Shown one piece after another: positions 34,601-42,957 of a stretch of DNA of 64,000 nucleotides. The stretch lies in contig NZ_CP143867.1 in assembly GCF_036416795.1 (NCBI RefSeq), positions 1 through 64,000 of the forward strand, given 5' to 3'. Under the pieces are notes generated by a model, which searched no databases, had not been told where the DNA came from, and worked only from the letters and a program-made list of their open reading frames with translations. The stretch is from Bacteroides sp. MSB163. Lineage in GTDB: Bacteria; Bacteroidota; Bacteroidia; Bacteroidales; Bacteroidaceae. The number at the start of each line of letters is the position of its first letter. Positions within the stretch are counted from its first letter, which is position 1. Both the position numbers and the translations under genes were made by a program.

Positions 34601-34954
34601 GTTTGCATTGAAGCATTAAACTCACAGGATGGAAAAGACCTGGCTTGTATTGCCGAAATGTATTTCTTGGACAAGGATGGTAACCGTTTGTCCCGCGAGC
34701 CTTGGATTGTGAAGTATGCCGACAGCGAAGACGTAGCTCACGTCAACCGCTCTGCCGACAAAACTTTCGACCTTCAGGAATCCACCTATTGGAGCACAGA
34801 GAAAGGCAGTCCTTATCCGCATACGATTGTAATCGATCTGGGCGCCAGTCATGCATTGACAGGCTTCCAATGCTTGCCCCGAATGGAAAGCGAAGTACCG
34901 GGGGACATCAAGGATTTCAAGATTTATGTGAAGGGAGAAAACTTCAAATACTAA
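31634..34954 (+). CDS. Multidomain glycoside hydrolase: GH43-like + GH35 beta-galactosidase + F5/8C domain
   Basis: A 1106-residue secreted enzyme (signal peptide to about AQA, residue 23). Residues ~30-345 form a five-blade propeller of the GH43 type (NAHGGGILYHEGTYYWYGEY, SCYSSKDLLNWKFEGIVLP, REAPAVFKRNGKYYMLSS), close in sequence to the separate GH43-like protein at 51208-52578. Residues ~350-690 are a GH35 barrel with acid/base E504 in QVENEYGSYG and nucleophile E581 in CSEFWSGW. Jelly-roll domains follow, then an F5/8-type C domain (about 960-1106). It probably removes terminal beta-galactose, with the propeller acting on a neighbouring linkage such as galactose or arabinose. It is transcribed alone, toward PUL 1, and ends at a shared terminator. 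Confidence 0.9.
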   Translation: MRNIFWSMTLVVACLLGAATAQAQKQVTTNNAIVPGEVWNDTDGNPINAHGGGILYHEGTYYWYGEYKKGKTILPEWATWECYRTDVTGVSCYSSKDLLNWKFEGIVLPAVKDDQGHDLHTSKVLERPKVIYNPKTKKFVMWAHVESADYSKACAGVAISDSPTGEFTYLGSFRPNGAMSRDQTVFVDDDGRAYHFYSSENNATLYISELTDDYQKPSGHYTRNFVKESREAPAVFKRNGKYYMLSSGCTGWDPNQAELAVADSIMGEWKTIGNPCTGTDADKTFYAQSTYVQKVMGKKDMYIAMFDRWNKKDLENSRYVWLPFSFEGDKITIPWRDKWSFDSFADQGRFEAGKGTFLLNGKPFVVKAAELHYPRIPKPYWDQRIKLCKALGMNTVCLYVFWNSHEPQPGVYDFTEQNDLAEFCRLCQQNDMYVILRPGPYVCAEWEMGGLPWWLLKKKDVRLRESDPYFIERVALFEEAVAKQVKDLTIANGGPIIMVQVENEYGSYGEDKGYVSQIRDIVRANFGNDIALFQCDWASNFTLNGLDDLIWTMNFGTGANVDQQFAKLKQLRPNSPLMCSEFWSGWFDKWGANHETRPAADMIKGIDDMLSRGISFSLYMTHGGTNWGHWAGANSPGFAPDVTSYDYDAPISESGQTTPKYWALREAMAKYMDGEKQAKVPALIKPISIPAFRFTEMAPLFENLPAAKKDENIRTMEEYNQGFGSILYRTTLPELKSPATLTVNDAHDYAQVFVDGKYIGKLDRRNGEKQLVLPACVKGSRLDILVEAMGRINFGRAIKDFKGITKNVELSMDINGYPFVCNLKNWEVFNIEDTYEFYQGMKFQPIESLTDRLGQRIPGVYRAKFQVKKPSDTFLNFETWGKGLVYVNGYALGRIWEIGPQQTLYVPGCWLKKGENEIVVFDIVGPKEAKSEGLSEPLLDQLLVQKPLTHRNEGENLNLSGEKPVFTGSFKPGNGWQEIKFNKPVTGRYVCIEALNSQDGKDLACIAEMYFLDKDGNRLSREPWIVKYADSEDVAHVNRSADKTFDLQESTYWSTEKGSPYPHTIVIDLGASHALTGFQCLPRMESEVPGDIKDFKIYVKGENFKY

Positions 34955-34970
34955 TCTGATTTAGAAAGGC

Positions 34971-35015
34971 AATAAAGAGCGGCCGTCGTTACGAAATGAC
35001 AGCCGCTCTTCTTTA
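34971..35015. terminator. Bidirectional terminator between the GH35 and GH115 genes
   Basis: AAAGAGCGGC pairs with GCCGCTCTT, with an inner GTC/GAC pair. The stem is flanked by AATAAA and CTTTAT tracts, 17 nt after one stop and 18 nt after the other. Confidence 0.8.
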
Positions 35016-35032
35016 TATAGAAGTCTGACTCA

Positions 35033-37933
35033 TTAGCGTACGATTGTAGTTTCAGGACCAAGATAAGAGCGCTTCATTCCTCCCATATCTATCACCACCT
35101 TTTGAATAATCATACCCGGATCAGAGCATATCAATTTCAAAGTATGCTTGCCCGGCTTATCAATGTTTAGGGTCACAGCATTTATCGTACTGTTGCGGTA
35201 CACATTTTCCCTCCATTCGCCTGAATATTCTTTTGCATTATTCGAAGCATATTTCAATAAGCCATCATCTATCATTATGCCGAAGCAAGTGCCACGTTCT
35301 GAATTCACCGGAAAAACAGGTAATGCATACGTATAAACCGTTACTGAACCGGCATTAAAAGTATAAAAATCATATTCCACCTTGGCAGCCTTCTTGGAAC
35401 GACGTGGATTTTGAACAGGTTTTGTAGCCTCTCCTAATTGTATACACTGGTTCTCATAGCCCAATCCCTCTATTACTTTCATTTTTATATCTTCATTCTC
35501 CACTTTTCTATGAAATTTTCCCGGATTAATAGATACACAACCATTATCCTCCACATACCATCCTTTCAACTCGCCGACTGTAGGATAAGCAGGATTGAAA
35601 ACAGGCAAGTAAATCTTTTCCTGATTGCTGCCGGATATAATATCAATTTCACCCGTTACCCTTTCTCCTACCGGAACTTTCGACCAGTCAACAGATACAA
35701 TAATCCGTTCTTGCAGAAGAGTGGTTCCGCTCTGCCTGCTGAGTTTGATCCACGAATCCGAAACTTTAGCATTCCACGTAAATGCTTGTCCTCCTATATT
35801 ATACAATTCAATAAAAGATTCTTTCCGGGTATAAGGATTTACGCAAGGAAGTACATTCAATGTAATCTTTCCCAAAGGAGAGTCCTGTCCCGGAAGAAAA
35901 ACACACATTTCTGCTTTCTGCGGTACATCAATATTCGTCACCGGAGGCATCTTCTGATAAGTAGCAGTCCATCCAGGTGCCAGAGCCATCATATGGTTCC
36001 ATTTACCATTAAGCAGGGAGTTATACTTACCGGTATAATAATCGATACTATCATGATAAGCCTTTGTTCTATCAGCCAAATAGTTGGTTGCTGCACGTCC
36101 CTGACGCGCGTACCATCTGTTTTGCTGCGCAGTCAGCATTTTCTTATTCATAAGCGCCGCTCCCTTCACAGGATAGAAAACCAGCTCATAAAAAGCAGCC
36201 TTATAAGATTCCGGCAACGTGTTCCATATCTTTTCGCTCTTATCAGAAATACGGTCATACTCTTGCATTCTGCCTTCTGCTTCATTATAATTTACGAAAG
36301 AAAAGTCTGTATCCGTCATTCTCTCCTGAGCATGTTCGTTATTCCATTCATATCCCCATCCCATTGCTTCCGGTTTGTGCTGGAAACCTAAATGATAATA
36401 ACTGTTCATTATATCGTCAATATCTTCCCTATACTTTTCACCAAATACGGAAACCAGAAAGTCCACCTGATGATTGTTTATATTATCAAAATTGAATTTA
36501 TCAATGTCCCAGGCCATGTCCAGAAATGTTTTCATACCCAATTCACCCGGTTTGATGTCTCCCACATTCAATAACCAATAGCGTTTTGCCCCGGTATCAT
36601 AAGCCTTGCGCATTTCTTCGAACATCAATGCCGGAGGAGTTGTATTCAACCATAAATAGTCATGCGGCTCGCCTAAATATGAAATATGATAATATACGCC
36701 CGATCCGCCTTTACGGTTTCTTTCTTCCTTATTATTCAATCGTTTGATATAACCGAAATTATCATCCGACCAAACCAACATAATGTCTTCCGGAAGCCTC
36801 AACCCTCTTTCATAGATATCAAGCACTTCTTTATAGGGAACAAAAATCTGAGGGATAGAGTCAAGAGGAGAATCTACATGTTGCTTCAAAATGCCTCTTT
36901 GGTCAGCAATGACCTCCTCTACCAAGCTGACTTCTTTATCTTTGGGAACACCTACGAGCCCGGCGTCATGAATACCACGCATAGCAATCGTATAAATGTT
37001 CTCATACGGGGCATTCTCGGAAACCCGTCGGTCGAGTATCTTATTGATTCCTCCTTTGTTAGTTATATAATTCCATTCTCCCATTGTTTTTTTATCCCAC
37101 TCCGTTACATTATTAAAGAGTAACGGTTCGCAATGAGAAGAACTCATTATAATTCCATAACTATCAGCAACTAATTTGTTTTCAGGATACTTATTAAAAG
37201 CACCCGAAGAAGGATGCATCGCAGGTGCCAGCATATTACCTTTCATCCGGAGAATCAGTTCACACACCTTAGCATAAGTTTTCGGCCCGATGTCACCCAG
37301 TTCTTTATCAAACGTCTTTCCGGCCCACGGGGTTATTCCCCAACCTTCATCATTAATAAAGATACCCCTGTACTGAACAGACGGGGCCTGAGAAACATAG
37401 TTTATATTCTCAACATATAATTGAGACTTTCTTTTAGTTGGCACATCGGCCCACCAATACAGAGGAGACACCCCTATAGCTTCTGATAGTGTGAATACGC
37501 CATAGGCTGTGCCACGCCTGTCGCATCCGGCAATGACAAGCACTTTTTTCACCCCTTTGGCAGGAGCATCTATCGTTTTAACAACAAACTGTTCCCAACC
37601 ACCACGGATAGCAGATACATCTAATTGTCCCTCTGCCACCAATCGGTCAATAAAAGCATTATGTCCCACTGTTCCCACAACAACAGCATACTCCGAAGAA
37701 ACCTTTTTCGAAGAAACAGACACCTTCTGATTAGTCACCCGCTTTATATCTTCAGCCAAAAGACAAGCTGTTTTTTCTACTACACCATAATCCCCGGCAT
37801 CATAATAAATCACTGTCGTATGGGAAGACACTAACGGAAAGGCTGCCATGCCCCCGGTTTCTTTAACAATAATCTGTCCCCAGCATATTACCGGAAGAAA
37901 CATAGACATGAACATTAACCAAAATCTCATCAT
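35033..37933 (-). CDS. GH115 alpha-glucuronidase (long form)
   Basis: Removes (4-O-methyl-)glucuronic acid side chains from glucuronoxylan or arabinogalactan. The 966-residue protein has a signal peptide (FWLMFMSMFLPVICWG), the N-terminal alpha/beta domain (VIAGCDRRGTAYGVFTLSEAIGVSPLYWWADVP) and the catalytic barrel with family blocks YRGIFINDEGWGITPW, GNMLAPAMHP, IIMSSSHCEPLLFNN, WSDDNFGYI and LLNVGDIKPGE. C-terminal to the helical part are an extra beta domain (about residues 670-790) and a final jelly-roll, as in the characterised B. ovatus enzyme. Last gene of PUL 1, 35 nt after susD1. A shorter paralog lies at 47060-49384. Confidence 0.93.
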   Translation of the reverse strand: MMRFWLMFMSMFLPVICWGQIIVKETGGMAAFPLVSSHTTVIYYDAGDYGVVEKTACLLAEDIKRVTNQKVSVSSKKVSSEYAVVVGTVGHNAFIDRLVAEGQLDVSAIRGGWEQFVVKTIDAPAKGVKKVLVIAGCDRRGTAYGVFTLSEAIGVSPLYWWADVPTKRKSQLYVENINYVSQAPSVQYRGIFINDEGWGITPWAGKTFDKELGDIGPKTYAKVCELILRMKGNMLAPAMHPSSGAFNKYPENKLVADSYGIIMSSSHCEPLLFNNVTEWDKKTMGEWNYITNKGGINKILDRRVSENAPYENIYTIAMRGIHDAGLVGVPKDKEVSLVEEVIADQRGILKQHVDSPLDSIPQIFVPYKEVLDIYERGLRLPEDIMLVWSDDNFGYIKRLNNKEERNRKGGSGVYYHISYLGEPHDYLWLNTTPPALMFEEMRKAYDTGAKRYWLLNVGDIKPGELGMKTFLDMAWDIDKFNFDNINNHQVDFLVSVFGEKYREDIDDIMNSYYHLGFQHKPEAMGWGYEWNNEHAQERMTDTDFSFVNYNEAEGRMQEYDRISDKSEKIWNTLPESYKAAFYELVFYPVKGAALMNKKMLTAQQNRWYARQGRAATNYLADRTKAYHDSIDYYTGKYNSLLNGKWNHMMALAPGWTATYQKMPPVTNIDVPQKAEMCVFLPGQDSPLGKITLNVLPCVNPYTRKESFIELYNIGGQAFTWNAKVSDSWIKLSRQSGTTLLQERIIVSVDWSKVPVGERVTGEIDIISGSNQEKIYLPVFNPAYPTVGELKGWYVEDNGCVSINPGKFHRKVENEDIKMKVIEGLGYENQCIQLGEATKPVQNPRRSKKAAKVEYDFYTFNAGSVTVYTYALPVFPVNSERGTCFGIMIDDGLLKYASNNAKEYSGEWRENVYRNSTINAVTLNIDKPGKHTLKLICSDPGMIIQKVVIDMGGMKRSYLGPETTIVR

Positions 37934-37968
37934 AACATAAAATATATTTTAATTACTACTTAGCATCT

Positions 37969-39639
37969 TTATTCATACCCGGGGTTCTGCTCTAACACAG
38001 CTCCTCTATTAGCTTCAATTTCTTTATAAGGTATTGGCCATAATTCATAATGTTTTTCCATCTCCTTGGCATAATAGGGATTACATTTCATCACGCGGTC
38101 GTAAAGTTTCCCCATTCTCATCAACGTAATCCTGCGCCTTTCTTCTACGCCTAACTCTCTCATTCTCTCATCCAGAATATAATCCAATGTTACCTGAGAT
38201 GCCGATACAGGTTTAGCATGAGCTCTATTGCGAATCACATTGATATCAGCCGCTGCCTTATCCTTATCATTTAAAGCCAGATAAGCCTCAGCCCGTAACA
38301 AGTAAGTCTCGGCAAGCCTGAACATATATTGATCCGTATATGTAGCACCGGCTCCACTGTTAAGCGCAAAAGTTTTGGAATTGGAATACAAACCATCCGG
38401 ATGATTATACGGAGTAGTACACTTGGATTGATAAGCATAGAGCGGACGGGATGGAACCGTAACCCCTGCTGGCGGATTCTGAGTGTCAATGGTATCCCCG
38501 TAAAGTTTGGCATACTCTTTATTGTGAACTGCAAACTTTCTCACAAAATTATGATTTGCGTTTCTCATGTCTCCATAAAAATCATCTTTCCATATCTCAT
38601 CACTGAAATATCGGGTCGAAATGGCCCAACCAATGCCACGACCTCCGGTATAGTCACCAATCGGCCAGCTAAAAGGATTCATGCCATGTGCTTTCACGTC
38701 ACGAACCATCGGAGCATGATGCCTTTCCAAAGTGTATGTCTGGTCTTTGGCTGTCAAGGAACCACTGCCGCCAGGAGTGTCAGTTTCAATCTGAATAACC
38801 CAGATTCCTTCTGTGTTTCCGGAACCCCTGTTCTGATTGTTTTTTCGGAATAAATCCCAATATACATCTCCCGGAACTTCATTGGCTCTAGAACCAAAGC
38901 GATTGTACATCAGTCCGGTAGCCGGATCATCGATGACTGTTGTGGCAGCATCCACCGCTTTCTGATATTGAGCTGTTGCCAGATAAAGTTCTGAGAGCAA
39001 ATGATATGCAGCCGCATTAGAAACTTCTCCATCCTGCACACTGGACAAACTGGGTAAATGAGCAGCTGCAAACTCTACATCCGTAAGTGCCTGCTTCAAC
39101 ACCTCTTCTTTGGATGCCCTGACATAATCAAACTTGGGTTCGACGACTTCCGTCAATAAAAGAGGTACCCCACCGTAAAGATAAGCCAAGGTCCTATATG
39201 CAAATCCTCTAAAAAAACGGGCTTTGGCTTCGGCAATCGTCTTTTGTTCCTCCGATACTTCAGAAGCAGGCAGACGGTCGATAATAGTATTAGCAGTTGA
39301 AATGGTATGATAAAGCAATGACCAGTGTACCGATGCAATATTACCGGTTGAATGATAAGCTGAAATCATATTGGAATGTCGCTCCGTACCATTCGGTTCG
39401 CCATCATAAACAATATCCGTACCATAAAGGTAATCCATCGGACGATTTTCATCCCTACTATAGAATTCTCTTCTTATCAGGTAATAGAGATTATTTACAG
39501 AACAATCAATATCCTCTTGGGTAAGAAAAGAATTGGTTGCACTCATAAAATCCAAAGGCTTCTCATCTAAAAAAGAACTGCTGCACGAACCCAACACTGC
39601 CGAAAGCAACAAGCTAATAGTATATATTTTTATTTTCAT
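37969..39639 (-). CDS. SusD/RagB-type glycan-binding lipoprotein (PUL 1)
   Basis: Outer-membrane surface lipoprotein that captures glycan and acts as the lid of the SusC channel. The 556-residue protein has the lipobox AVLGSCSSSFLDEKPLD (cysteine about 19), TPR-like helices in the N-terminal half (AEAKARFFRGFAYRTLAYLYGGVPLL) and the conserved SusD C-terminal segment (RLAETYLLRAEAYLALNDKDKAAADINVIRNRAH...DERMRELGVEERRRITLMRMGKL). Follows susC1 by 11 nt. Ligand cannot be read from sequence; the downstream GH115 gene suggests a glucuronate-decorated polysaccharide. Confidence 0.95.
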   Translation of the reverse strand: MKIKIYTISLLLSAVLGSCSSSFLDEKPLDFMSATNSFLTQEDIDCSVNNLYYLIRREFYSRDENRPMDYLYGTDIVYDGEPNGTERHSNMISAYHSTGNIASVHWSLLYHTISTANTIIDRLPASEVSEEQKTIAEAKARFFRGFAYRTLAYLYGGVPLLLTEVVEPKFDYVRASKEEVLKQALTDVEFAAAHLPSLSSVQDGEVSNAAAYHLLSELYLATAQYQKAVDAATTVIDDPATGLMYNRFGSRANEVPGDVYWDLFRKNNQNRGSGNTEGIWVIQIETDTPGGSGSLTAKDQTYTLERHHAPMVRDVKAHGMNPFSWPIGDYTGGRGIGWAISTRYFSDEIWKDDFYGDMRNANHNFVRKFAVHNKEYAKLYGDTIDTQNPPAGVTVPSRPLYAYQSKCTTPYNHPDGLYSNSKTFALNSGAGATYTDQYMFRLAETYLLRAEAYLALNDKDKAAADINVIRNRAHAKPVSASQVTLDYILDERMRELGVEERRRITLMRMGKLYDRVMKCNPYYAKEMEKHYELWPIPYKEIEANRGAVLEQNPGYE

Positions 39640-39650
39640 AATAAATCAGA

Positions 39651-42617
39651 TTAATAAGTAAGACTAACACCAAAAGAAAAACTTCTCATTACCGGTCTGC
39701 CCGAATAAGTACTTCCGGCTTCCGGGTCCCAACCATGCCATTTTGTAAAAGTCAGCAGGTTTTTCCCACTGAAAAACAGATCAATTTCACTCAAACCGAC
39801 CTTATTCGTAACAGACTTCGGAAAAGCATAAGACAATGAAACATCCTGCAAACGTACAAAGCTCCGGTCTTCATATACCGTAGGAGTTATTTTCGGGGTA
39901 CTGATGGAACGTGCATAGACTGCATCCGGATTACGCGGTGACCAGTAATCCCATGCACTTATACGATTCCAGCGCAGATTATTCTGATCTCTAACTAACG
40001 AAGAAGAGTTGGCTGCCAGATATCCATCCTTTCCTCCTTGAACAGAATTGATAAAGAAACTAAGCGTGAAGTTCTTATACTCCAACGTATTCATAATACC
40101 AAACCGGTAAGCCGGATCTCCTTTACCTAAAATGACACGGTCTTCAGGAGTTATTTCTCCCTCTCCGGTCATATCTACAATACGATAATTACCCGGATAG
40201 AAACCGGCAGGTATATCATCACCCAACTGATAAATGCCATCCACTACATACCCATATACCGCAGAAATGGGCTGGCCTATAAACAGGTTACTGGATATGT
40301 TATCATCCTCTATGCCATCTCCGTCATTATCTTCTCCTGTCAAAGTTACGATTTTATTAGAGTTTGTCGAGAAATTGAGTGAGGTAGTCCATTTAAAATC
40401 AGAAGTCTGTATATTCTTCGAAGTGAGAATAAATTCGAAACCCTTGTTTTTGATTTTTCCAAGATTAGAAGCAATCTTTGAAAATCCCGTAATATCGGGT
40501 AAAGCCACATCATACAATAAGTCTTTTGTTGTTGTCGAATAGTATTCTACAGAACCGGTGAGTCTTTGGCCCAGAATTGTGAAATCAAGACCTAAGTTTA
40601 TCCCTGCTGTTTTTTCCCATTTCAGATTACTATTTCCCAAAGCTGAAATTTCCTGTCCGATTACAGGCTTTCCACCATCACCAAAAATATATCTGATCTC
40701 AGAAGCCACTGTGGACAAAGATTTGTATCTGCTAGTCTGATTTCCACTGATACCATATCCCCCACGCAGTTTCAGATAATCAATCCAGGGTATTTTAAAG
40801 AAAGACTCTTCTGAGATAATCCATCCCAAAGCTATGGAAGGGAAAGTGGCATATTTATTATTCGCCGCAAATCCCGAAAAACCATCTCTACGCACTGTAC
40901 CCGTTATCAAATACCGGTCCATTAAACGATAACTGACCCTGGCCATCTGATAACAAAGAGCCTCTCTCCAAGCATCCGAATATACATAGCGCGTTGTTGC
41001 CTGTTCCAGACTATTATAACCCAATGTCATGCGTGTAAATCCCTGTCCCAAAGCCTTTGTATAATCGTATTTACGCTCCGAAGCCCCATATAATAATGTG
41101 GCATCAATATGATGTTCGCCAAATGTAGCATTGTAAGCCAGAATATTGTCTATAGTATAATCATAGTAGCCGGTATGCTCTTTATAAGCCTCTCCTTGCA
41201 GATTGTATCCATACTGGCTGGCCTGAAAATGATTGTCTATCCTATAGTTATTTCCAAAATTCAACCGATACACTAACCCTTTAAGAGGCAATTTTATTTC
41301 GGACGATATATTACCGAAAAAGTAATTATGACGCTCGTAATCATCAATATCCGATCCCATAAAAGGATTGGTATCCAATGTATTAAAAGGATATGGCTTT
41401 ATCTTACCATCTGCGTCATAAGGTTCAATCAATGGAGATTGGGTTATCAGATTCCACAAACCAGGCTCCGCACCATCCTGATTCACAAATGCACCAAAGG
41501 TCTGAATTCCTATTTTCCACCAGGGAGCTATTTCCGCATTCAAATTCAGACGAACGCTGTTTCTTTTAAAATCATCATTCACAATAAATCCACGTTGATC
41601 CGTATTGGAGTACGAAAGCATATAATTGATGGATTTACTGCCACCGGATATATTAAAACGGTTTTCAAACAGATGCCCGCTTTGTGTTCCTTCGTCCCAC
41701 CAGTTATAATTATAAGGACTGACATTTCCATTTTCATCCCTCAACGGAGCATCCGGCAATTTAGACGCGAGGTCAAAATCCGGATTAGGGGTAGTATAAT
41801 CAGGTCCAAGGAAAGCCTCCGTATAATAGAAGTCTCTGACATTATCCAGATACTCTTCACGATTCATCGGACGATAATTGTGGGTCGGGTTAGAAAATGT
41901 ATAACTGCTGGAGAAAGTGATTTTCGGTTTCCCTTCCACACCTTTTTTAGTAGTAATCATAACTACTCCATTGGCTGCCTGTGCACCATATACAGCAGTA
42001 GAACTTGCATCTTTCAGGATATCAACAGATTCAATGTCATCAGGATTTATTGAAGATAATGAACTTGTATAAATGATACCGTCCAAAATAACCAGCACAT
42101 CCTTGTTTCCTCCCAAAGTATTCGTACCACGGATAGACATCGACGGAGTACCTCCCGAATTAGTCACCTGCCCAATATTAAGTCCCGGAACATTTCCCTG
42201 TAAAGATTGTAATACATTTGAATTAGGAGACCTTTTCAACGTTTTAATATCTGCACGTATAACGGCACCCGTCAAGTCAGCCTTACGTTGTGTTCCATAT
42301 CCCACTACTACCACTTCATCCAATGCTTTCACATCTTCTATCAAACGTATATCAACAACCGTTCTATTTTTCACAGGCACTTCCTGAGTAATAAAACCGA
42401 TATAAGAGACAACCAAAATATCATTCGGAGCAGCCTGAAGGTGATAGTTTCCGTCTATATCCGTTATAGTCCCGGTATCCTTACCTTTCACCTTTACATT
42501 CACACCAATAATCGATTCACCGGATGTATCCGTGATTTGCCCTTTGATATTCAAATCTTGCGCAAAACCGGACACTGAGAAAAAAAACAAGAAAATCCAA
42601 ATAAAAAAATGTTTCAT
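39651..42617 (-). CDS. SusC/RagA-type TonB-dependent outer-membrane transporter (PUL 1)
   Basis: Imports oligosaccharides across the outer membrane with energy from TonB. The 988-residue protein has a signal peptide (FFIWIFLFFFSVSGFAQ), a carboxypeptidase-D-like N-terminal domain (LNIKGQITDTSGESIIGVNVKVKG), a TonB box region/plug (DEVVVVGYGTQRKADLTGAV, SIRGTNTLGGNKDVLVILDG) and a 22-strand barrel ending in MRSFSFGVSLTY. First gene of the susC-susD-GH115 operon, driven from the intergenic region shared with the divergent HTCS. Confidence 0.96.
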   Translation of the reverse strand: MKHFFIWIFLFFFSVSGFAQDLNIKGQITDTSGESIIGVNVKVKGKDTGTITDIDGNYHLQAAPNDILVVSYIGFITQEVPVKNRTVVDIRLIEDVKALDEVVVVGYGTQRKADLTGAVIRADIKTLKRSPNSNVLQSLQGNVPGLNIGQVTNSGGTPSMSIRGTNTLGGNKDVLVILDGIIYTSSLSSINPDDIESVDILKDASSTAVYGAQAANGVVMITTKKGVEGKPKITFSSSYTFSNPTHNYRPMNREEYLDNVRDFYYTEAFLGPDYTTPNPDFDLASKLPDAPLRDENGNVSPYNYNWWDEGTQSGHLFENRFNISGGSKSINYMLSYSNTDQRGFIVNDDFKRNSVRLNLNAEIAPWWKIGIQTFGAFVNQDGAEPGLWNLITQSPLIEPYDADGKIKPYPFNTLDTNPFMGSDIDDYERHNYFFGNISSEIKLPLKGLVYRLNFGNNYRIDNHFQASQYGYNLQGEAYKEHTGYYDYTIDNILAYNATFGEHHIDATLLYGASERKYDYTKALGQGFTRMTLGYNSLEQATTRYVYSDAWREALCYQMARVSYRLMDRYLITGTVRRDGFSGFAANNKYATFPSIALGWIISEESFFKIPWIDYLKLRGGYGISGNQTSRYKSLSTVASEIRYIFGDGGKPVIGQEISALGNSNLKWEKTAGINLGLDFTILGQRLTGSVEYYSTTTKDLLYDVALPDITGFSKIASNLGKIKNKGFEFILTSKNIQTSDFKWTTSLNFSTNSNKIVTLTGEDNDGDGIEDDNISSNLFIGQPISAVYGYVVDGIYQLGDDIPAGFYPGNYRIVDMTGEGEITPEDRVILGKGDPAYRFGIMNTLEYKNFTLSFFINSVQGGKDGYLAANSSSLVRDQNNLRWNRISAWDYWSPRNPDAVYARSISTPKITPTVYEDRSFVRLQDVSLSYAFPKSVTNKVGLSEIDLFFSGKNLLTFTKWHGWDPEAGSTYSGRPVMRSFSFGVSLTY

Positions 42618-42774
42618 AAATAATAGTGATTTAAAATTAACTACTTAAACTAATTCATTATATTTCTCAATTAATGAAATTAAAAAGAACTGTAACTCTT
42701 ATGTGCTTCTCATAGGCAATCATTTTAAGGTTTCACATAGATGGAGAATTAGCTCTCCAAAAGATTTCACCGGA

Positions 42775-42782
42775 CAAAAGTA
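42775..42782 (-). promoter_or_regulatory. -7 element of susC1
   Basis: TACTTTTG on the minus strand matches TAnnTTTG, about 158 nt upstream of the susC1 ATG. No TTTG is at the -33 position, as expected for an HTCS-activated promoter. I found no clear direct repeat upstream of it. Confidence 0.4.
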
Positions 42783-42904
42783 AATTCGAGTCAAGACTTC
42801 AGGCATCTGTATCATTCAGAATACCGCCGTTATTTTTTCAATGACAGAATTGTAGGTGATTTTTGGAAGGATTGCGACTATCATTATGCTGATTAATGCT
42901 GATT

Positions 42905-42937
42905 TTTGTATTTGTTTGAGATTAAGTAGTAATTTTG
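42905..42937 (+). promoter_or_regulatory. Promoter of HTCS 1
   Basis: TTTG at 42905-42908, 21 nt, then TAATTTTG at 42930-42937, which fits the Bacteroides consensus. Transcription would begin near 42944, so the start codon must be ATG 42958, not the in-frame ATG at 42856. Confidence 0.65.
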
Positions 42938-42957
42938 AAGATGAAAACAGTAGAAAG

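Noticed and set aside
42856..42957. Upstream start for HTCS 1 (34 extra residues)
   Set aside because: A matching promoter lies inside this stretch, and ATG 42958 gives a normal signal peptide.
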